From the NCBI RefSeq assembly GCF_901933205.1, contig NC_044571.1, forward strand, positions 58,093,994-58,157,993: 64,000 nucleotides of DNA, written 5' to 3'. Position numbers and translations under genes: made by a program. Shown piece by piece: positions 13,156 to 26,480 of the stretch (positions are counted from its first letter, which is position 1; each line of letters opens with the position of its first letter). The notes beneath the pieces were generated by a model. The model was not told the origin of the DNA, did no database searches, and was given only the letters and a program-made list of their open reading frames with translations. The DNA comes from Camarhynchus parvulus (taxonomy: Eukaryota; Chordata; Aves; Passeriformes; Thraupidae).

Positions 13156-16100
13156 AAAACATGTGGGTCTTTACTTACATTGCTGAGTGGCTTGAGGTAC
13201 AAAGTAGGACTTTTGTCATGATAAAGTATTTGAAAATTTGTGTCCTGACATGAATTGTATCTTTTTCAATGTTTAGGTTATTTGCCTTAATTAATGTGAT
13301 GCTTGAGTTTATTTACAGAAAATATGTATAAACTACTCTTCATTCTCGCAAACATTCTAACAAATAAGGCTAAAAGAAGGACTTATCTGTCTTAAAATCA
13401 GGTATGCAATCTAAACCAATTGTGTAGCTCCTTTTATATTTGCTGAAGAGAGATAAGCACTGCCAGAGAGCTATATATCTCACCTGCCTTAAACACCTAT
13501 CTTAGTATACAGGAATTGCTCTTCAGAGTTTGTCTGCATGCCTCCTTCTTACAGAGGAAAATTTCAAGGCTTATTTAAAAATAAGCCCTACCACCTGAAT
13601 GTCAGAAAGCCAAGGTGAGTCTCTTCCTCTGCGTTGGCTTCCCTTAGTGAAGGTCTGTTCACCTCAGTAACAAGACCTATCCAGAATCCTCATCCAAGTT
13701 ATTTTTATTCCTTAACACAATCAATGAGCATGTCCAAAATGCAATGTAGGATTTTCCAATCTGTTCAGTGCTGAAGCCTGAAAAAGTAAGTATCAAGACA
13801 GTGAAACCTTCAAAGCTTCATCCTTCCTCCACACAAGCTGTTCAATTCATCATTTCCTTATTGAAACTTGTTTTTTCCTAGATGCTACTAAACAGATTAC
13901 AGAGTACCCTACGGAGAAGTAAGTTCTCCTTATGGTATCCTCTACTTTGGAGTGAATTTTTCTTTGCCTTTTTTACTGTGCCACATTTATCAGAAGTTTC
14001 AGTCTCTTCTTTGCTGTTCTTTGTCACTCACTGTGGTATAAATATTGGGCAGTAGACAATAAGACTATATTATATGAATACTCTTCCTGGTTATTAGATC
14101 CATTAATTATACAAGTTGCATAAACAAGTTGCTAAAGAGCTCTTTGCTCTGCTACTTTTCATATTTGCATGCTTGTTACAGTCCTTTGCCTCCTTTACTC
14201 TCTTAATGGAGCAGCATAAAGGTGCTGTGGGTACAAAGAGCAGCTGTGAGGAGGAAGAAGAGGAGGCAGTGTCAGCAGCATTAGCTGTCTCACTTTCATA
14301 CATATCCATGCTGCCTGGTCCTAAATGCATCATGTTGATGTGTAATCACAAATGGCTGAAAATAGTTGACAGTCTTCATTGAAGAGAGACAGCACAGGAA
14401 CTGCAGAGCTGAGTAAGTGACCTTGTCTGGACACACTGTGTGTGTGAAGGGTACATCCTCACTCATTTCAATTGACTTATTAATATCCTCCTTGCTGGGT
14501 TGAAAATCAGAGTAATGAGGTGCAGTAGCTGGTTTTGAATACCCATTGTCAGAAGACCTTACGTCATAGGTCCTATCGGCTTTAAAACTCAGGAAGCTGT
14601 GAGATATAACATTGGAACAACTCACCACTTCCATGGACAAAGTCAAGAGTGTCACAGATGGAGGGATACACTTCCCTTGTAAGAGAGAAGTATCATTTTA
14701 TTGATACAGAACTATGATTTGACTAAGTTTGTAAGTAAATGCGAGGGTGATTTAATCAGGTTCAGCTGCAAGGTTGGTCTTCATTGCTTGTTGCATAGAG
14801 GACAGGGTCAGACAAAACTGTCAGGGAAACATTTCTGTTGAGACATGAGGCTCAGAAAGGACCACTTTCTATTCTAAATTCCTTTCTTAGGGGAGCTTAT
14901 GTGCAGCTGGATCTGTACATACTTGGTCAATGGTTTATACCTAAAAGGCTATATATGCACAATCAATCCTTTATACCACTTAGCTGAGATTTCAAAGCTT
15001 TAGTGTGTTAATTCCAATTTACTTACTGAGCCTTAGATGTAATAAGGACTCTCTCAGCCTTGAGGAGTAACCTTGAGACATGTCTTTACACAAGGGGCGA
15101 TCCTAGCATGCAGCCCACTGCCATGCAGGATTCCACAATGGGCCCTGGACTGCCCACTAATTATGGAGTAAGGTGATTGACTTGTATTTGCAAACCAGTC
15201 ATATTTTGGGTTGGCATCCACTCAACACGCTCTCAGCTGTTGAACGAGATTTATTTTACTTTACCTATTGTGTTGTTTTGTGTCTCCCCAGAGTACAATT
15301 TAAGCCAGATGTAGCCATCAAAACCACCACTGGTGGCCATTGCTCAAGCAGAAAAGAAAGAAGGGAGAGCACAAAACCACAGTCTGGAACAGTACAAATA
15401 AATGCTAATGTTAAGTAAATTAAAAAGAAATATATGTGTACATACAGACATATACTTGTATGAACTCATGAATGTTAGCCAGGAAATTTTAACTCCCCTT
15501 GGATTATTGAATGGTTTTATTGTCATAATTGTCTTCTTCTATGACTAATTTTCCTCTTAACACTTCATCATCTTTCTGACTGCATCAGTTAATTCACATA
15601 TTTAAAACAAATATTTAGTATGTATCTTCTTGGTATCCATACATGTACCTCTTCTGAACAGGATCCCAAATTTTTGTAACGAGTACATCATGGAGTCTTA
15701 TATTTTACCTATGTAAAACTAAATTTGTTCCACAAGAGAAATGAAAATGTAGTAATACCAACCATCAATGTACAATTCAAAACTATGAGATCCTTTCCAC
15801 TTTGGTAGAATAAAAGACAGCATACATCTGAAAATCCAATCACTTTAACACAATATTCCAGCTGCATTGTGTGGCCAAGAAGATGTCTCCCTTATTATTG
15901 GTTCTGTAATAAAATTATGTGCATGCTTACATAAGATAATAGAAGGATGTTATATCATACTAGCTGTAGGTGTCTGTCTGTTCCTTTCTGTTTCAACCCC
16001 AATATGTTTCAACTTGAGTAGGATGAAGTACACACACCCTTCTAAAAACAAGCCAAATCAGTCATTTCAAGAATTAAAAATAGTTGGTTTTGAAAAACAA

Positions 16101-18665
16101 AGTGTTAGTTACATGAAAAGCAGAAATAAGGAAGCTTAATTTCCTACGACTCTGTTTCTCTTTGTGGCACACCAAAATGTGCACTCCCATCTCTTTCTTT
16201 GCTCTCTTTTTCCTTTTTTTTCTTTTTTAACCAAGCATCAGGTTCTGTAACTTGAGATGAATTACAGTTATGAATAAACAGTGTGCATAAACCTCTGACT
16301 TCTGATTCCTGTAATGCTAACTGAACAAGCTTCTCCTTTTTGTTGGTAGTGCAAACTATTTACAAATCGTGTCTGTAGCCTGTACACTACATTATACAGG
16401 GCTATTATAGAAACTTTACACCTTTGATAGCTCTGTCACCTTGTCAAAATTGGATTTGCACAGAGCGCTTAGAAGCACCAATATACTTCTTTGGTACTAT
16501 TTGAGGTTTTTTAATAGTGTAAGATCCAGATATCCACTCCTAATGCCTCTACATCCAGATTTTCAACATCTCTGTGACTAAATTGTATGCATTTATTTTA
16601 TTGGTGTTTAACCAATTCAAAACTTCTCAGTCATTCTGGTGTTTTGACTTCAGTTAAAGGACTATTTTTTACCTTGTACCTAAACAAAGATTTTTTTCCA
16701 GGCCCTTATAAACATGATTTCTCAGATACTGTGTTTTGCCATCAGAGTTTCTTGTGCATTATCCAGACATTTCACTATATTTTAGACTGCAAGTAGACAT
16801 TTCCTTTAGTTATCTTACAATATTAGATTTTGCAAAGAAAAAATGTTAAACGTTCTCTAGCTATGAAATAAGAAGTGGAAAAGCATAAAGAAATGCATCA
16901 ATGACACTGCAAGCATTTTTTTTTTAGATTAAGTATATTCTTGGCTTGACCTTAAAATTACATGAGTAGTACATGTGAGGACAAAAGAAGATGAAATTTA
17001 ATAATAGATAGTGACAATTAATAAGCATTTCTGCAAAAGTTTAAACCTTTTCTGTTATAAGAATAGTGAAGAAGAAAGATGATATGTGGTAATTGGCTGC
17101 AAGATTATGATATTTCTCCAATATAATGTCACTATGAAAAAGAAATTGCAATCAGAAGAGGTGCTTTTAACGAAGAATAAGAAATTTGGGTAGTGATGTT
17201 CAGAGCACTGATATAACCTTATCTGAAATTCTGGACATCATGCTGTTCATCCATATGCAAGATGACCAAACTAAACAGGTGTGGAAAATAAGCTTTAAAA
17301 TGATAGAGAAACAGACATTTAATCATAACCAAGAAATGTTGTTGAAAATTTGAAGGCTGATATAATTCTTTACAGAAATGGAAATGAAGTATCGTAAAGC
17401 CTCAAGAAGGAGATAAATAAAGCACTATTGGCAAAAGAAACAAATGTATACAAACTAGATCTGGAAAAATTCAGTCTGAAATAAAAGGTTTGTATAATAG
17501 AAAAGGGCTGGGGGAGTGAGGAGTTATCCTAGCAAGCATTAATGAGACAATTGATACTTATATTAACAAGGCACCTTCTAGGCAACTGGAGTGAATGTTC
17601 TAACATTCCTCTGCAGTTGTGTTCTCCAGGTATATTTTGTGAGTATGACATCTCTGCTTATGTTTTTTTCTCAATGTGAACTGTCAAAAAACACCCAGAT
17701 TCTTGTCATATACTGTTTAAGAAAGAGCTGAAAACATGGTTCAATTTTTTTCATATTTTTTGAGTTGTAAAAGAACTGAGCTGCAGAGGTACTAGAATGC
17801 TGAATGCAAGAATACCATGCCATACATAATTAACAACAGACTTCAGCAAATCTGAAAACTGAGCATGGAACTTATACTGAAAACTATATCTAGAAAAGTG
17901 CTTATGTCTTTATTTTCCTAATTTATTTTTTGCTTATTATATTGTGTTCAAGAAAGAGCACCTGCTGTACAGGGGTAATGCTTTTCTACGAATTTAATTA
18001 AAATTATTTATGATTTGTTAAGCATGGCAAAAAAACCCACCCAAACAAACAAAAAGTAAAATAACTCTTGTACCCCTCCCCTGCAAAACTTAATGCTTTG
18101 TGGAAAAATGTTTTACAACAGCATCATACTGAAACAATTATTACAGAAAGATAAGTTAGAAAACAGATAAAAGAGAAATATCAAATTCTGGTGTGCCTGT
18201 GCTTGCTTCTTTCTTGGTCAGCAGAAATATGGCTCCCAGAACAAGATAAAATTTTTAAGCATAAGCAGCATCTTCACTTCTGCGAAGGTCTGAAAAAACG
18301 AGAGCATTCATGAGAACACTGATAATAAGAACTTCACTAAAGGGCAGCTTGGGCCCTAGTTCTTCATAAAGGTTAACTGGGTCTGTCACTTTTGTGTCCT
18401 TAGATTCTTCTAAAATCAAAGATGCATCAATCTCATTTCAAAGCAGCTGCCTTACTCGTTCACTCTGCTGTGTGAGAGGCAGCGGTTGAGAAAGGGGCTA
18501 ACATTACTTCAGTCAGTGGCTACCTTACACTTCCCAACGGTTTTTAGAAGAAAGAAAAAAATAAACTGTCTTTACCACTAAGCAATGTTTGTTCAACTGA
18601 TTTTAAAATAAAAATTAATGATTTATGATAAATAATGCATGACTTCTTCCCAGACATTCATCCAG
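13156..18665. other. Non-coding DNA, no recognised feature
   Basis: No gene or known repeat was recognised. Two minus-strand frames at 14,103-14,333 and 14,296-14,655 (76 and 119 codons) have no recognisable domain; the first contains a serine run caused by a GAGGAGGAAGAAGAGGAGG tract on the plus strand. A stretch at about 17,200-17,540 has a LINE-like A/G-rich texture but could not be assigned. Confidence 0.45.
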
Positions 18666-18690
18666 TCCAGTAGATGTCAAATCTACTGGA
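18666..18690. repeat. Perfect 10-bp inverted repeat (stem-loop)
   Basis: TCCAGTAGAT at 18,666-18,675 is the exact reverse complement of ATCTACTGGA at 18,681-18,690 around the 5-base spacer GTCAA. It stands alone, with no surrounding element. Confidence 0.65.
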
Positions 18691-21600
18691 AGACTCCAAT
18701 GTTTGGCAGTTAAGGAAGTAATACCACTGTGGAGGCAATTTAAGGAACATCTACTTTGTCAGAAGTGCAACTATTCTACGATTCCTCAGAATGCAAAGAT
18801 GCAAGGATGTAGAAACTACTTCACAGTTAGAATCTATAACGGAATTTTAGTAACTACTGTTGATTTTAATATTCTGATAGTCATCATATCAGCTTCTCAA
18901 TACCTGTCATGTGGACAAGTCTTTAAAAAAAAAATAACCACCCTTTAGAGCAGCCTTGAAATAGCTGTTTTGTGGCAGCTGTTTCATGCTGTTTCTACAT
19001 TTCTAAAAATTCTACAGAGTATTGGTTAGTGGGAGACAGGACAAGACAGGAAGGTTGTGAAAGAGATTTAAAGCTTGTCTGACAAGTATACACAGGTCTG
19101 CATACACATTACCACGTAATTTGTAACTGATGTATCTGGAGACTGATTTTGTTGTCATTTATAGTTATCGGTATTACATCAGAACAACTTAGCAGAACTC
19201 ATTGGCATTTTATCTGTTAGATATGAGAATAAATCCAATTAGAGTCCAGCCCTAAATTTTGAGAATGATGATAACAAATACAATTAAGTTACATACTTCA
19301 GTTTTTTTTCTTCCTGCTTACTAGGGAGTCTATCTGCTGTCTCATTCAATGTGGAAGTCAACTATTGGCTAATTTTTACAGCAAATTCATCTTAAAAAAG
19401 TAAATTCAGAGAATAGGTATTTTCTCACATAGAGAGGTGAGACCAACAGCTTTTTATCTTTCAAGATTCTGAAGTTAATAAAAATTACAAAGCAAAGAAC
19501 CTTGCTCAGAGGTTTTCCTGACAAGTCCTAACATGACATTTAGAGAGGTTTCACAGTGTGTGTAAAAGACAGTATAGCAAATTTAAACACCCAGGGCATA
19601 ATATTCAGGTGCACAGATGTGTATCTCTACAGAAAGATGACAAATACAATGCTTTTATTTTTCCCCTGTTCTTGAGCAAGGTTGAAGGTTGGACTAGTTT
19701 CTCAGATACTCTAGAGCTTGTGTCTCAGACCTGCATTAAATGGATCCAAGGGATGGCATTAATTATGTATAAGCAGTGGATTTAGAGACGTTATTCCAGT
19801 TATTCATCCCACCCTATTAGATATGTCAAGGTACCTGGACTGAGCTGCACTCTGTGTTTTGCTTTTCTCAACAGGACATGACTTTAGTCTAGGACATACG
19901 TTTTGGAGATGGAAGTTAGGTGAGACAAAACTGGCCTTTAATGGCTGTTTGATGTTCCTGAATGTCAGCATAAGATGCTAATACAGTACTTCCCTCCCTC
20001 AGCCCAGGAAGGTTCTCCTCACCTTGATTGTAGAGAGTACCTTCTGCATCTGCAGAATAAGGAGGGTGTGGTATAAATTATACTTAACATTGCTTTAAGG
20101 CACTCTACTGAATCCTGAAGACCCACTCTGCTTGTGAATGGTTATTATGGGGTAGTACTGCCCACTGTGTTAAGAGCAGAAAAGAGTTCATTGTATCAAA
20201 ATCCCAGGGGACCTCTTGCTGACATTTCAGTCACTGCTGTGTTCAGTCCAAGATAATATGCTCTAATTTAGCCAAATGGTATTGAGAGTTACTTGCCTGG
20301 CAGATTTTCAGTCCTGCTCTTTTCCTTAGCTCTGGCAGAGCAAATTCAATTTACTGGTCAGACATCTCTGTTCCATGCACTATTCAGTATTAATGTCTGT
20401 TTTGTTTTGTTTTGTTTTCCTTTTTAAACACAAACTTTCTCTTCAAAGAATGGCATTTGTCTGTGTGTGGGCACATTTATATCTTGACTGCATATTTCCT
20501 GCAAATTACCTGTTCAATTACTGTAAAAAAGTGCAGTTGGAACATTTTCTTAGCACCATTTTAATACACATGCTCCCTGTGAAGGTGGTGGTGGGTGAAC
20601 TGCATAGTTATGCAATAGATCTGTATTTCTTCTTTAAGCCTCCTAATTAATGTAATTGAAGAGGATTCCAATTACTTTCTGGATAGGGCTTAGTTTAATT
20701 TATGTCTGTGCAGTTCATTTTCCCATGCAAATCCAAATTTTTGGCTATGAAATCAAATAACTTATAGCTCCCAGACAGCGATTTTAAACCTTCTCCTTTC
20801 AAAAATTAATTAAACTGATGCATGCAGTTTTACATGCCAGTATTAGAAGGGAGGTCAGCAACTAACAAGAAGTACCCTACATATCATGGTTCTGATCCTG
20901 ACTGTCTTGACTATCTTTAGCATCAGATAAAGTTCAGTGGCACTCTTCACTGCCCTGGCTATTAACATCAGAATTAGAAACAGTGACACAGTCTTGAGAA
21001 AAAGCCTTGGAGAAACACACTGCAGCAGTAGCAATCACTTCAAAATATACTAGAAAAAGAGGTTTTTAAAGGCAAAAATTGGTATTTGCTGAGGTCAAAG
21101 AATGTTACTCCACCAAGTATAAAAATGCCAAGATTTCAACCTGCATATGCTTTACCAGGACTTAGCAACTATCATTAAGGTTAATGAAGCATGGGAGGTA
21201 GGGAAGACTTTATTATTTATTCATTATATTTATTATTTCAAACCACAATGCTCTATAAATCCTGCTGTGTGCTGAAAAATAAGTGCCATCTGTAATGGAT
21301 ACACAGTTTTCAAGGGCAATTTTATAATTTTCCATATCTTCCTACTCTTATAAGGCTTTTCTTAAGTAGCTGCATGGGAGAGGAGTGAAATATAGTTTTG
21401 GAAGCATATTTTATTACTCTATGTCTAAAAACATGCATTACAAAAGACACAACAGACATTCTACTGAAGCATATGGTTATTGTTTAACACAATCCACAAG
21501 TCATTAAGTACAGTAAATAATTTACACCTCAGAAAATTGATTGCTACTCATAAATGATTTCAACTCCTCTTTATTAGATTTTCAAACATTTTCCACTTTC

Positions 21601-24014
21601 AATAGTCAAATATGCTCAGTTTGAAAAGCCTTGAAGGCATCTAGAAAAGAAGCTTGGTATACATAAAAGTGTTAGTACCCTTCTTTGTGCGCTGAATTTA
21701 TCCAATAAGTAACCTAGGGTGATGGCAAAGGTGCAGGCTCTTCAGATAACTGCTTTCAGTTTAATCTCAGTAGCAATTTTGTTAGTAAGAAATGTGAGAA
21801 AAATGTGGGTTAAAATGAGCACAAACCTCTCCCCCCACCTCTTGCTTCCCTTTCTATCTTAAAGTCATAGTGGTCTAGATCAGTCAATTTCTGTGAAATC
21901 AGACTTGAGTCTGAGAATAGCAAACAGGCTAAAATAAAAGGTGTTATACCCCATCATGAGCTGGATTAAATTAGTAATCTTTCAGATGGCATATTAAATA
22001 GATTGGGAATAGAAGGATGGATTAATAACATTGATGTCTTCACTCCTTTTTCCCAATTTACTGTCTTTCAAACCTGCTTAGTTTTGCATGTTATTGGCTC
22101 TTTTGATAAAAATGCTTAGTTAAATTGAGGATGTTGAGGTTGTTTCTGTTAGGAAAATAAATTAATAATGAAATCATGTCATGGTTTTTTGGCTGTAGTT
22201 AAAAATATCAATAAAAAAGCTTTTTCTCAAATATCTTTTCACATTGGGGTTGCCATGGATTGTGTGGATTTCTGATCCTTCTCAGCCACTTCTTTTCAGA
22301 TTGTTCCACTCTCTTTCCATGCTGAATTGACCACCAAAAAAGGAAAAAAACCCTTCATTAAAATTTTCTGCATATTTGTTGAACATGTATGCATACTTTG
22401 CAAGGTTCTAAATACAACTTTTCTGTGGTGTCAGTATCTAGTTTACTTAAGGTGTTTAAATTGTTTGGTTGAATTATACTAAAAGTAAGGCATGAGTTAT
22501 GTATTTCAAATATTTTGAGAATTCTGACAGACTCAAAAAAATATCAAAAATTGTATCTTATTTTCCATTTATTTGAATGAAAGTAATAATAAATATTAGT
22601 TATCTATTGAAAGGTATTCTAAAGGTTTTATATTTCAGAATAAGCATGACAGTGGTCTCATTTGGGAAGTCTCACCTTCAGGAATCAAGCCAGGTATTGA
22701 TTGTTCCAACCAATTATGTCACCATCTGAAAATGTAATTAAAAAGAGCTTTTGCATTACTTACTGTTTGACTAGCCATGAACAAAGAAGTGCACACAGGG
22801 GGACATATTTTGCAGTCCTTAATGAAATGAAATCCTGTTGTTTTCAGTGGTAGTTCCACTCAATTAAGAACCACAGATTTCAGCCCATGCATTATAATGC
22901 GCAAGGACATTGTGTGTAGTGGCATCAGAGACGATTTTAGGATGAATATATGTATGAAGGAAATACAGAAAAAAAGGAGTGTTTCATTCTACATGGAGTG
23001 CTACATATAATTCATCAAGTTTGCATATTCTTCATCCCTTTCTCTTGCTGTAAGGATTTATTCAATACTGAAAAATAAGAAAATAAAAGTTTCTTGCCTT
23101 CTTGCCTTTTAGCTTATTTCAACAATTTGTAAACTTTCCTTCAGTTATTGCTCTGTATTGAGTTTTTAATGTTGCATAACATGAAACATCTCCCCAAACC
23201 AACAAACTGAATGCATGTATTTAGCTCTTTAAACTCCATTCACTACTTTTACATGAGGATGAACTGAATTTCTTGACTAGACAACTTCTGCCATACCTTG
23301 TAAAATGAAAATAATGTGCATGGGTTGGAAGATATGACATCAGGATCTATGGGAGCCTATTCTGGAGCAGCAGACTGGGAAGTTTTCCTAGTGTATGGAA
23401 CCTCCTTTTGCTTTATACAACAGAACTGAGCTCTAGGTATTCTACTTGTTATCACATTCCAGGAATCAATCTTTCTGCAAGCTTGATATATTTGAAGATA
23501 TAAGAGTTCATCCAACTGGTTGTTTTATTTAGTGGAAATACTTGAGTACGTTTTAAGGGATCTTTCAGGGGCCTCTATCAGCAGGAGCTGCATGTTTCAA
23601 GAGGATGAAGGAGGGGCCAGAGAATTCATCACACATATCTCTACCAGCCAGCAGCATGTTCTGGCTCTTCTCTGAATGAAGCGAACAGCAGAGTTTGAAA
23701 GTCACTATCCTTCAAAAATATTTGTGACTTTTCTCATTGCCTTGCACAGTTTGAATGTTTGTTGTGTCATGGCAACGTTATTGCTTTGATACACTTATGG
23801 CAGCTACTGAGTGAAAAGATGACACAATTTTGCTGGGACAGAAAGGAAAACCAAAACATTGTATTAATGAATAAATAAATACAATTGGTAAGAACTAGTA
23901 ACCCATTATATGGAGACCATGTTTTATTCTTAGCACCCAAGCCTATACTACTTGTGAGTAATATCAGAAGTTGGGTTGTATAAGGAATCGTGAGGCCAAC
24001 AGAACTAAGGAAGA
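18691..24014. other. Non-coding DNA, no recognised feature
   Basis: No gene or known repeat family was recognised. The segment 20,640-20,860 is rich in ATTA/TAATT and ATGCAT-type motifs and may be a conserved non-coding element, which only a cross-species comparison could show. Confidence 0.45.
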
Positions 24015-24542
24015 AATTTTCCCTCTGCACTAGTGAGGCTGCAGTTCAAATCCTGGGTCCAGTTCTGGGCCCCTCATAACAGGAAAGGCGTTGAGGTGCT
24101 GGAGCACACCCAGAGAAGGGCAATGGAACTGGTGAAAGGTCTGCAGTGTAAATCTGATGAGGAGCTACTGAGTGAGCTGGGATTGTTTAGTCTGGAGACA
24201 AGGTAGCTTAGGGGAGACTTTGTGGCTCTCCATACCTACCTGAAAGGAGGCCATGGTGAGGTGGGGGTCAATCTCTTCTCCCATGCAATAGTACAAGAGG
24301 AAATGGCTTCAAGTTGTGCCGGGGGAGGTTTAGACTGGATATTGGGAAACATTTCTTACATGTAAGCGTTATGAAGCACTGGAACAGGAAGTGCTTGAGT
24401 CACCATCCCCTGAGATGTTTAAAATTTCTGAGGATATGGTGCTTAGAGACATGGTTTAGTGATGGATTTGGCAGTGATCAGTTAATAACTGGACTCAAGG
24501 ATCTTATTGGTTTTTTCCGACCTATATGAATCCATGATTCTA
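24015..24542 (+). mobile_element. Degraded CR1 LINE, 3' end
   Basis: This is the C-terminal end of CR1 ORF2 plus the 3' UTR, in plus orientation. It opens with the counterpart of the conserved '[15 protein letters not shown]' stretch of the intact frame at 59.9 kb (bases CAGTTCTGGGCCCCTC at about 24,060). It continues through an LERxQRR-type segment and then GRFRLDIGKHF and KHWNR (in the frame starting at 24,314). It ends in the usual CR1 3' UTR order: GGACTCAAGGATCTTATTGG, CCGACCTATATGA, ATGATTCTA. Many stops and frameshifts show it is old. A run of 12 A follows the tail, which is unusual because CR1 does not carry poly(A). Most of the element 5' of this point is missing, as is normal for CR1. 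Confidence 0.9.
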
Positions 24543-24773
24543 CAAAAAAAAAAAAGGGAGAATACTTAATTGCTGTTTGAAAAGGGCATTCATTCAGACT
24601 CACCTGCACATCACCAGAGTACAGAATCCCTTGTGGTGACAGAGAAATGCTTTGAAGGAAGCAGCTATGAAAAACAATTTCAATTCATGGTCCTGAACAA
24701 AGTAAAAAAATGAGTCAAACAAAATTTTCCCCAAATGTAAATTGTAATGTAAATCTTATTTGTATGAGTAAAT

Positions 24774-24850
24774 TAAAAAAAAAAAGAAAAACCAAAAGCA
24801 ACAACAACAACAACAACAACAAAACAAACCAACCAACCAAAAAAACTCCT
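24774..24850 (+). repeat. A/C-only simple repeat: (CAA)n then (CCAA)n
   Basis: An A-run leads into about seven CAA units, then AAAACAAACC and three CCAA units, followed by more A. It belongs to the same compositional class as 3,413 and 41,038. Confidence 0.9.
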
Positions 24851-25198
24851 CACAACAGATCGTTTCAGAGTATAAGCAAATGAGTGTACAGGGTAATCAT
24901 CTAAAAGTAATCTCTCATGTCTGGGATGATTTTATCACTCCCTGAGCTACTTGTTCCCTGCATTTCACTTGGGAAGCACGGTAGCATTACAGACAGCTGC
25001 CACAGTGGAATAAGCTCATAGCACCAAATTTCTTATAAAAAAAATCACAAAAATCTTGAAAGTGTATCTTAATTAGTTTTGATATGTAATTAAGTTGTTT
25101 TCTTGTCAAGTGTCTTCCCCATTCAGATTTACAGACTCTTGTGTAATTTTCAGATGTATTAATTGTATTCCAAAAGAAAAAATTCTTTTTTGGGGGGT

Positions 25199-25375
25199 TA
25201 TATACTACCTGATATGAACTTGTCTGTACTCATGTAAATACCATTTAAAAGTATTTGTTCCAGAAACTCTAGAAGAATGAGATTTTTTTCATCCCAGAAG
25301 TACATTTAATTTTCTATTAAAACCTATATTTGATTAATAAATTGTGATAAGAGATTGGCCTTACATTTTAGAAAT
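25199..25375 (+). repeat. Inverted-repeat arm A
   Basis: The reverse complement of this 177-base segment aligns along its whole length with 26,076-26,254, by my manual alignment at roughly 88% identity with a few short indels. Landmarks are TACATTTAATTTTCTATTAA here and the inverse TTAATAGAAAATTAAA-type string in the partner, and ACTTGTCTGTACTCATG against CATGAGTATAGACAAGT. Similarity stops sharply on both sides. No known transposon family was recognised. Confidence 0.85.
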
Positions 25376-26075
25376 TAACCAAATACGTAAACCAATTTGA
25401 TCTCAGGCCTCTCAAGACCAGTAGAACATGGGGATTGCACACAGAAAATCATAGAAATAGCACTACATAGTAGGAGAATTCTTTTTAAGCTAATATTTGT
25501 GGGGAGAAGATTGCATTGATAGAATCTGATTAGTTAGCAAGAAAAGATGAGTTTTTATCTCTTGGGCCTCACAAAGAGATTGTAGTGAAGGAAAATGTAA
25601 TGTAAGGAACAAAAGCATTATGGCTCTGTTTCAAAAGTATTAAGTCCAGTGACAATCTGTGAAGCCACCTGATTCCATCTTCCTCCTAGGCATTGATGTG
25701 TATGGCATCAGTTTAACTATTTAGATCATGACTAACTTGATGAGTTGTGGTGAGAGACTGAAATGTTAATGACTAATGACTCAAAAAATTGGCCATTAGC
25801 TGACAAGGTGTAAAGTAACAGACCAGGTGCAGAGGGTGTGAGGACCAGAGGATGGTCATGAAAAACCAAACTTTGTTTAGCAACAAGCTGAGGTTTGAGC
25901 CATATAAGGGAAGAGACTGATAAGAAGCAGGTCCTGTGAGGGGTGATAATGCTTTTTATCATGCACTTATACAACTGGCTCAGGTGTGAAAATTCCCCTC
26001 TCAGGAAATACTGGGGCATTTACACATAGGCCAGAGGGTTTTCATCTCTGCTGATGTGACACAAACAGCTCAACT
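25376..26075. other. Spacer between inverted arms, nothing recognised
   Basis: About 700 bases separate arm A from its inverted copy. No gene or repeat was recognised; frames of up to 95 codons on the minus strand have no motifs. Confidence 0.5.
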
Positions 26076-26480
26076 CATTTCTAAAATGTATGGCAAATCT
26101 CTTATCACAATTTGTTAATCAAATATAGGTTTGAATAGAAAATTAAAGGTACTGCTGGGATGATGGAATCTCATTTTTCTAGAGCTCCTGGAACATATCT
26201 TTTTTTTAATGGTATTTACATGAGTATAGACAAGTTCATATTAGGCAGTATAAAAAATATGTGGATTAAATGCTGGGTAGCAGTCAAGTAGACGGATGTG
26301 AGAAACTGAAAAAGAAGTAAAACTAAAGCAAAGAAAATAAGAGAGTGATCACAGTTAAGGCAACCAGAAGTTTGGGCAGAACTTCAGTTAAGTGGCATAT
26401 TGAACAGCAACATAAACCGAAGGGGATGGTGCATATAAAAATGCTGTGATTAATCCCTGGTTAAAGGTAAAAAAAATGAG
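26076..26480 (-). repeat. Mosaic of two inverted copies (A' joined to B')
   Basis: The left part, 26,076 to about 26,254, is the reverse complement of 25,199-25,375. The right part, from about 26,250 to 26,480, is the reverse complement of 27,982-28,209 (roughly 92% identity by manual alignment, with one 4-base indel after GATCACAG). The two parts meet within a few bases at GCAGTATAAAAAATATG, where both source segments share ATAA/TATAA, giving a microhomology-like join. The similar divergence of the two halves suggests a single old event. It could be a templated insertion by template switching, or a repeat element whose other copies were split. Confidence 0.85.

Noticed and set aside
12730..13202. 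Minus-strand frames of 118 and 85 codons
   Set aside because: They lie across the old LTR and do not resemble retroviral proteins.
14103..14655. Adjacent minus frames of 76 and 119 codons, one with a serine run
   Set aside because: The serine run comes from a GAGGAGGAAG-type tract; no domain or splice pattern was clear, and the two overlap in different phases.
17200..17540. LINE-like A/G-rich texture
   Set aside because: No ordered set of LINE motifs could be found on either strand.
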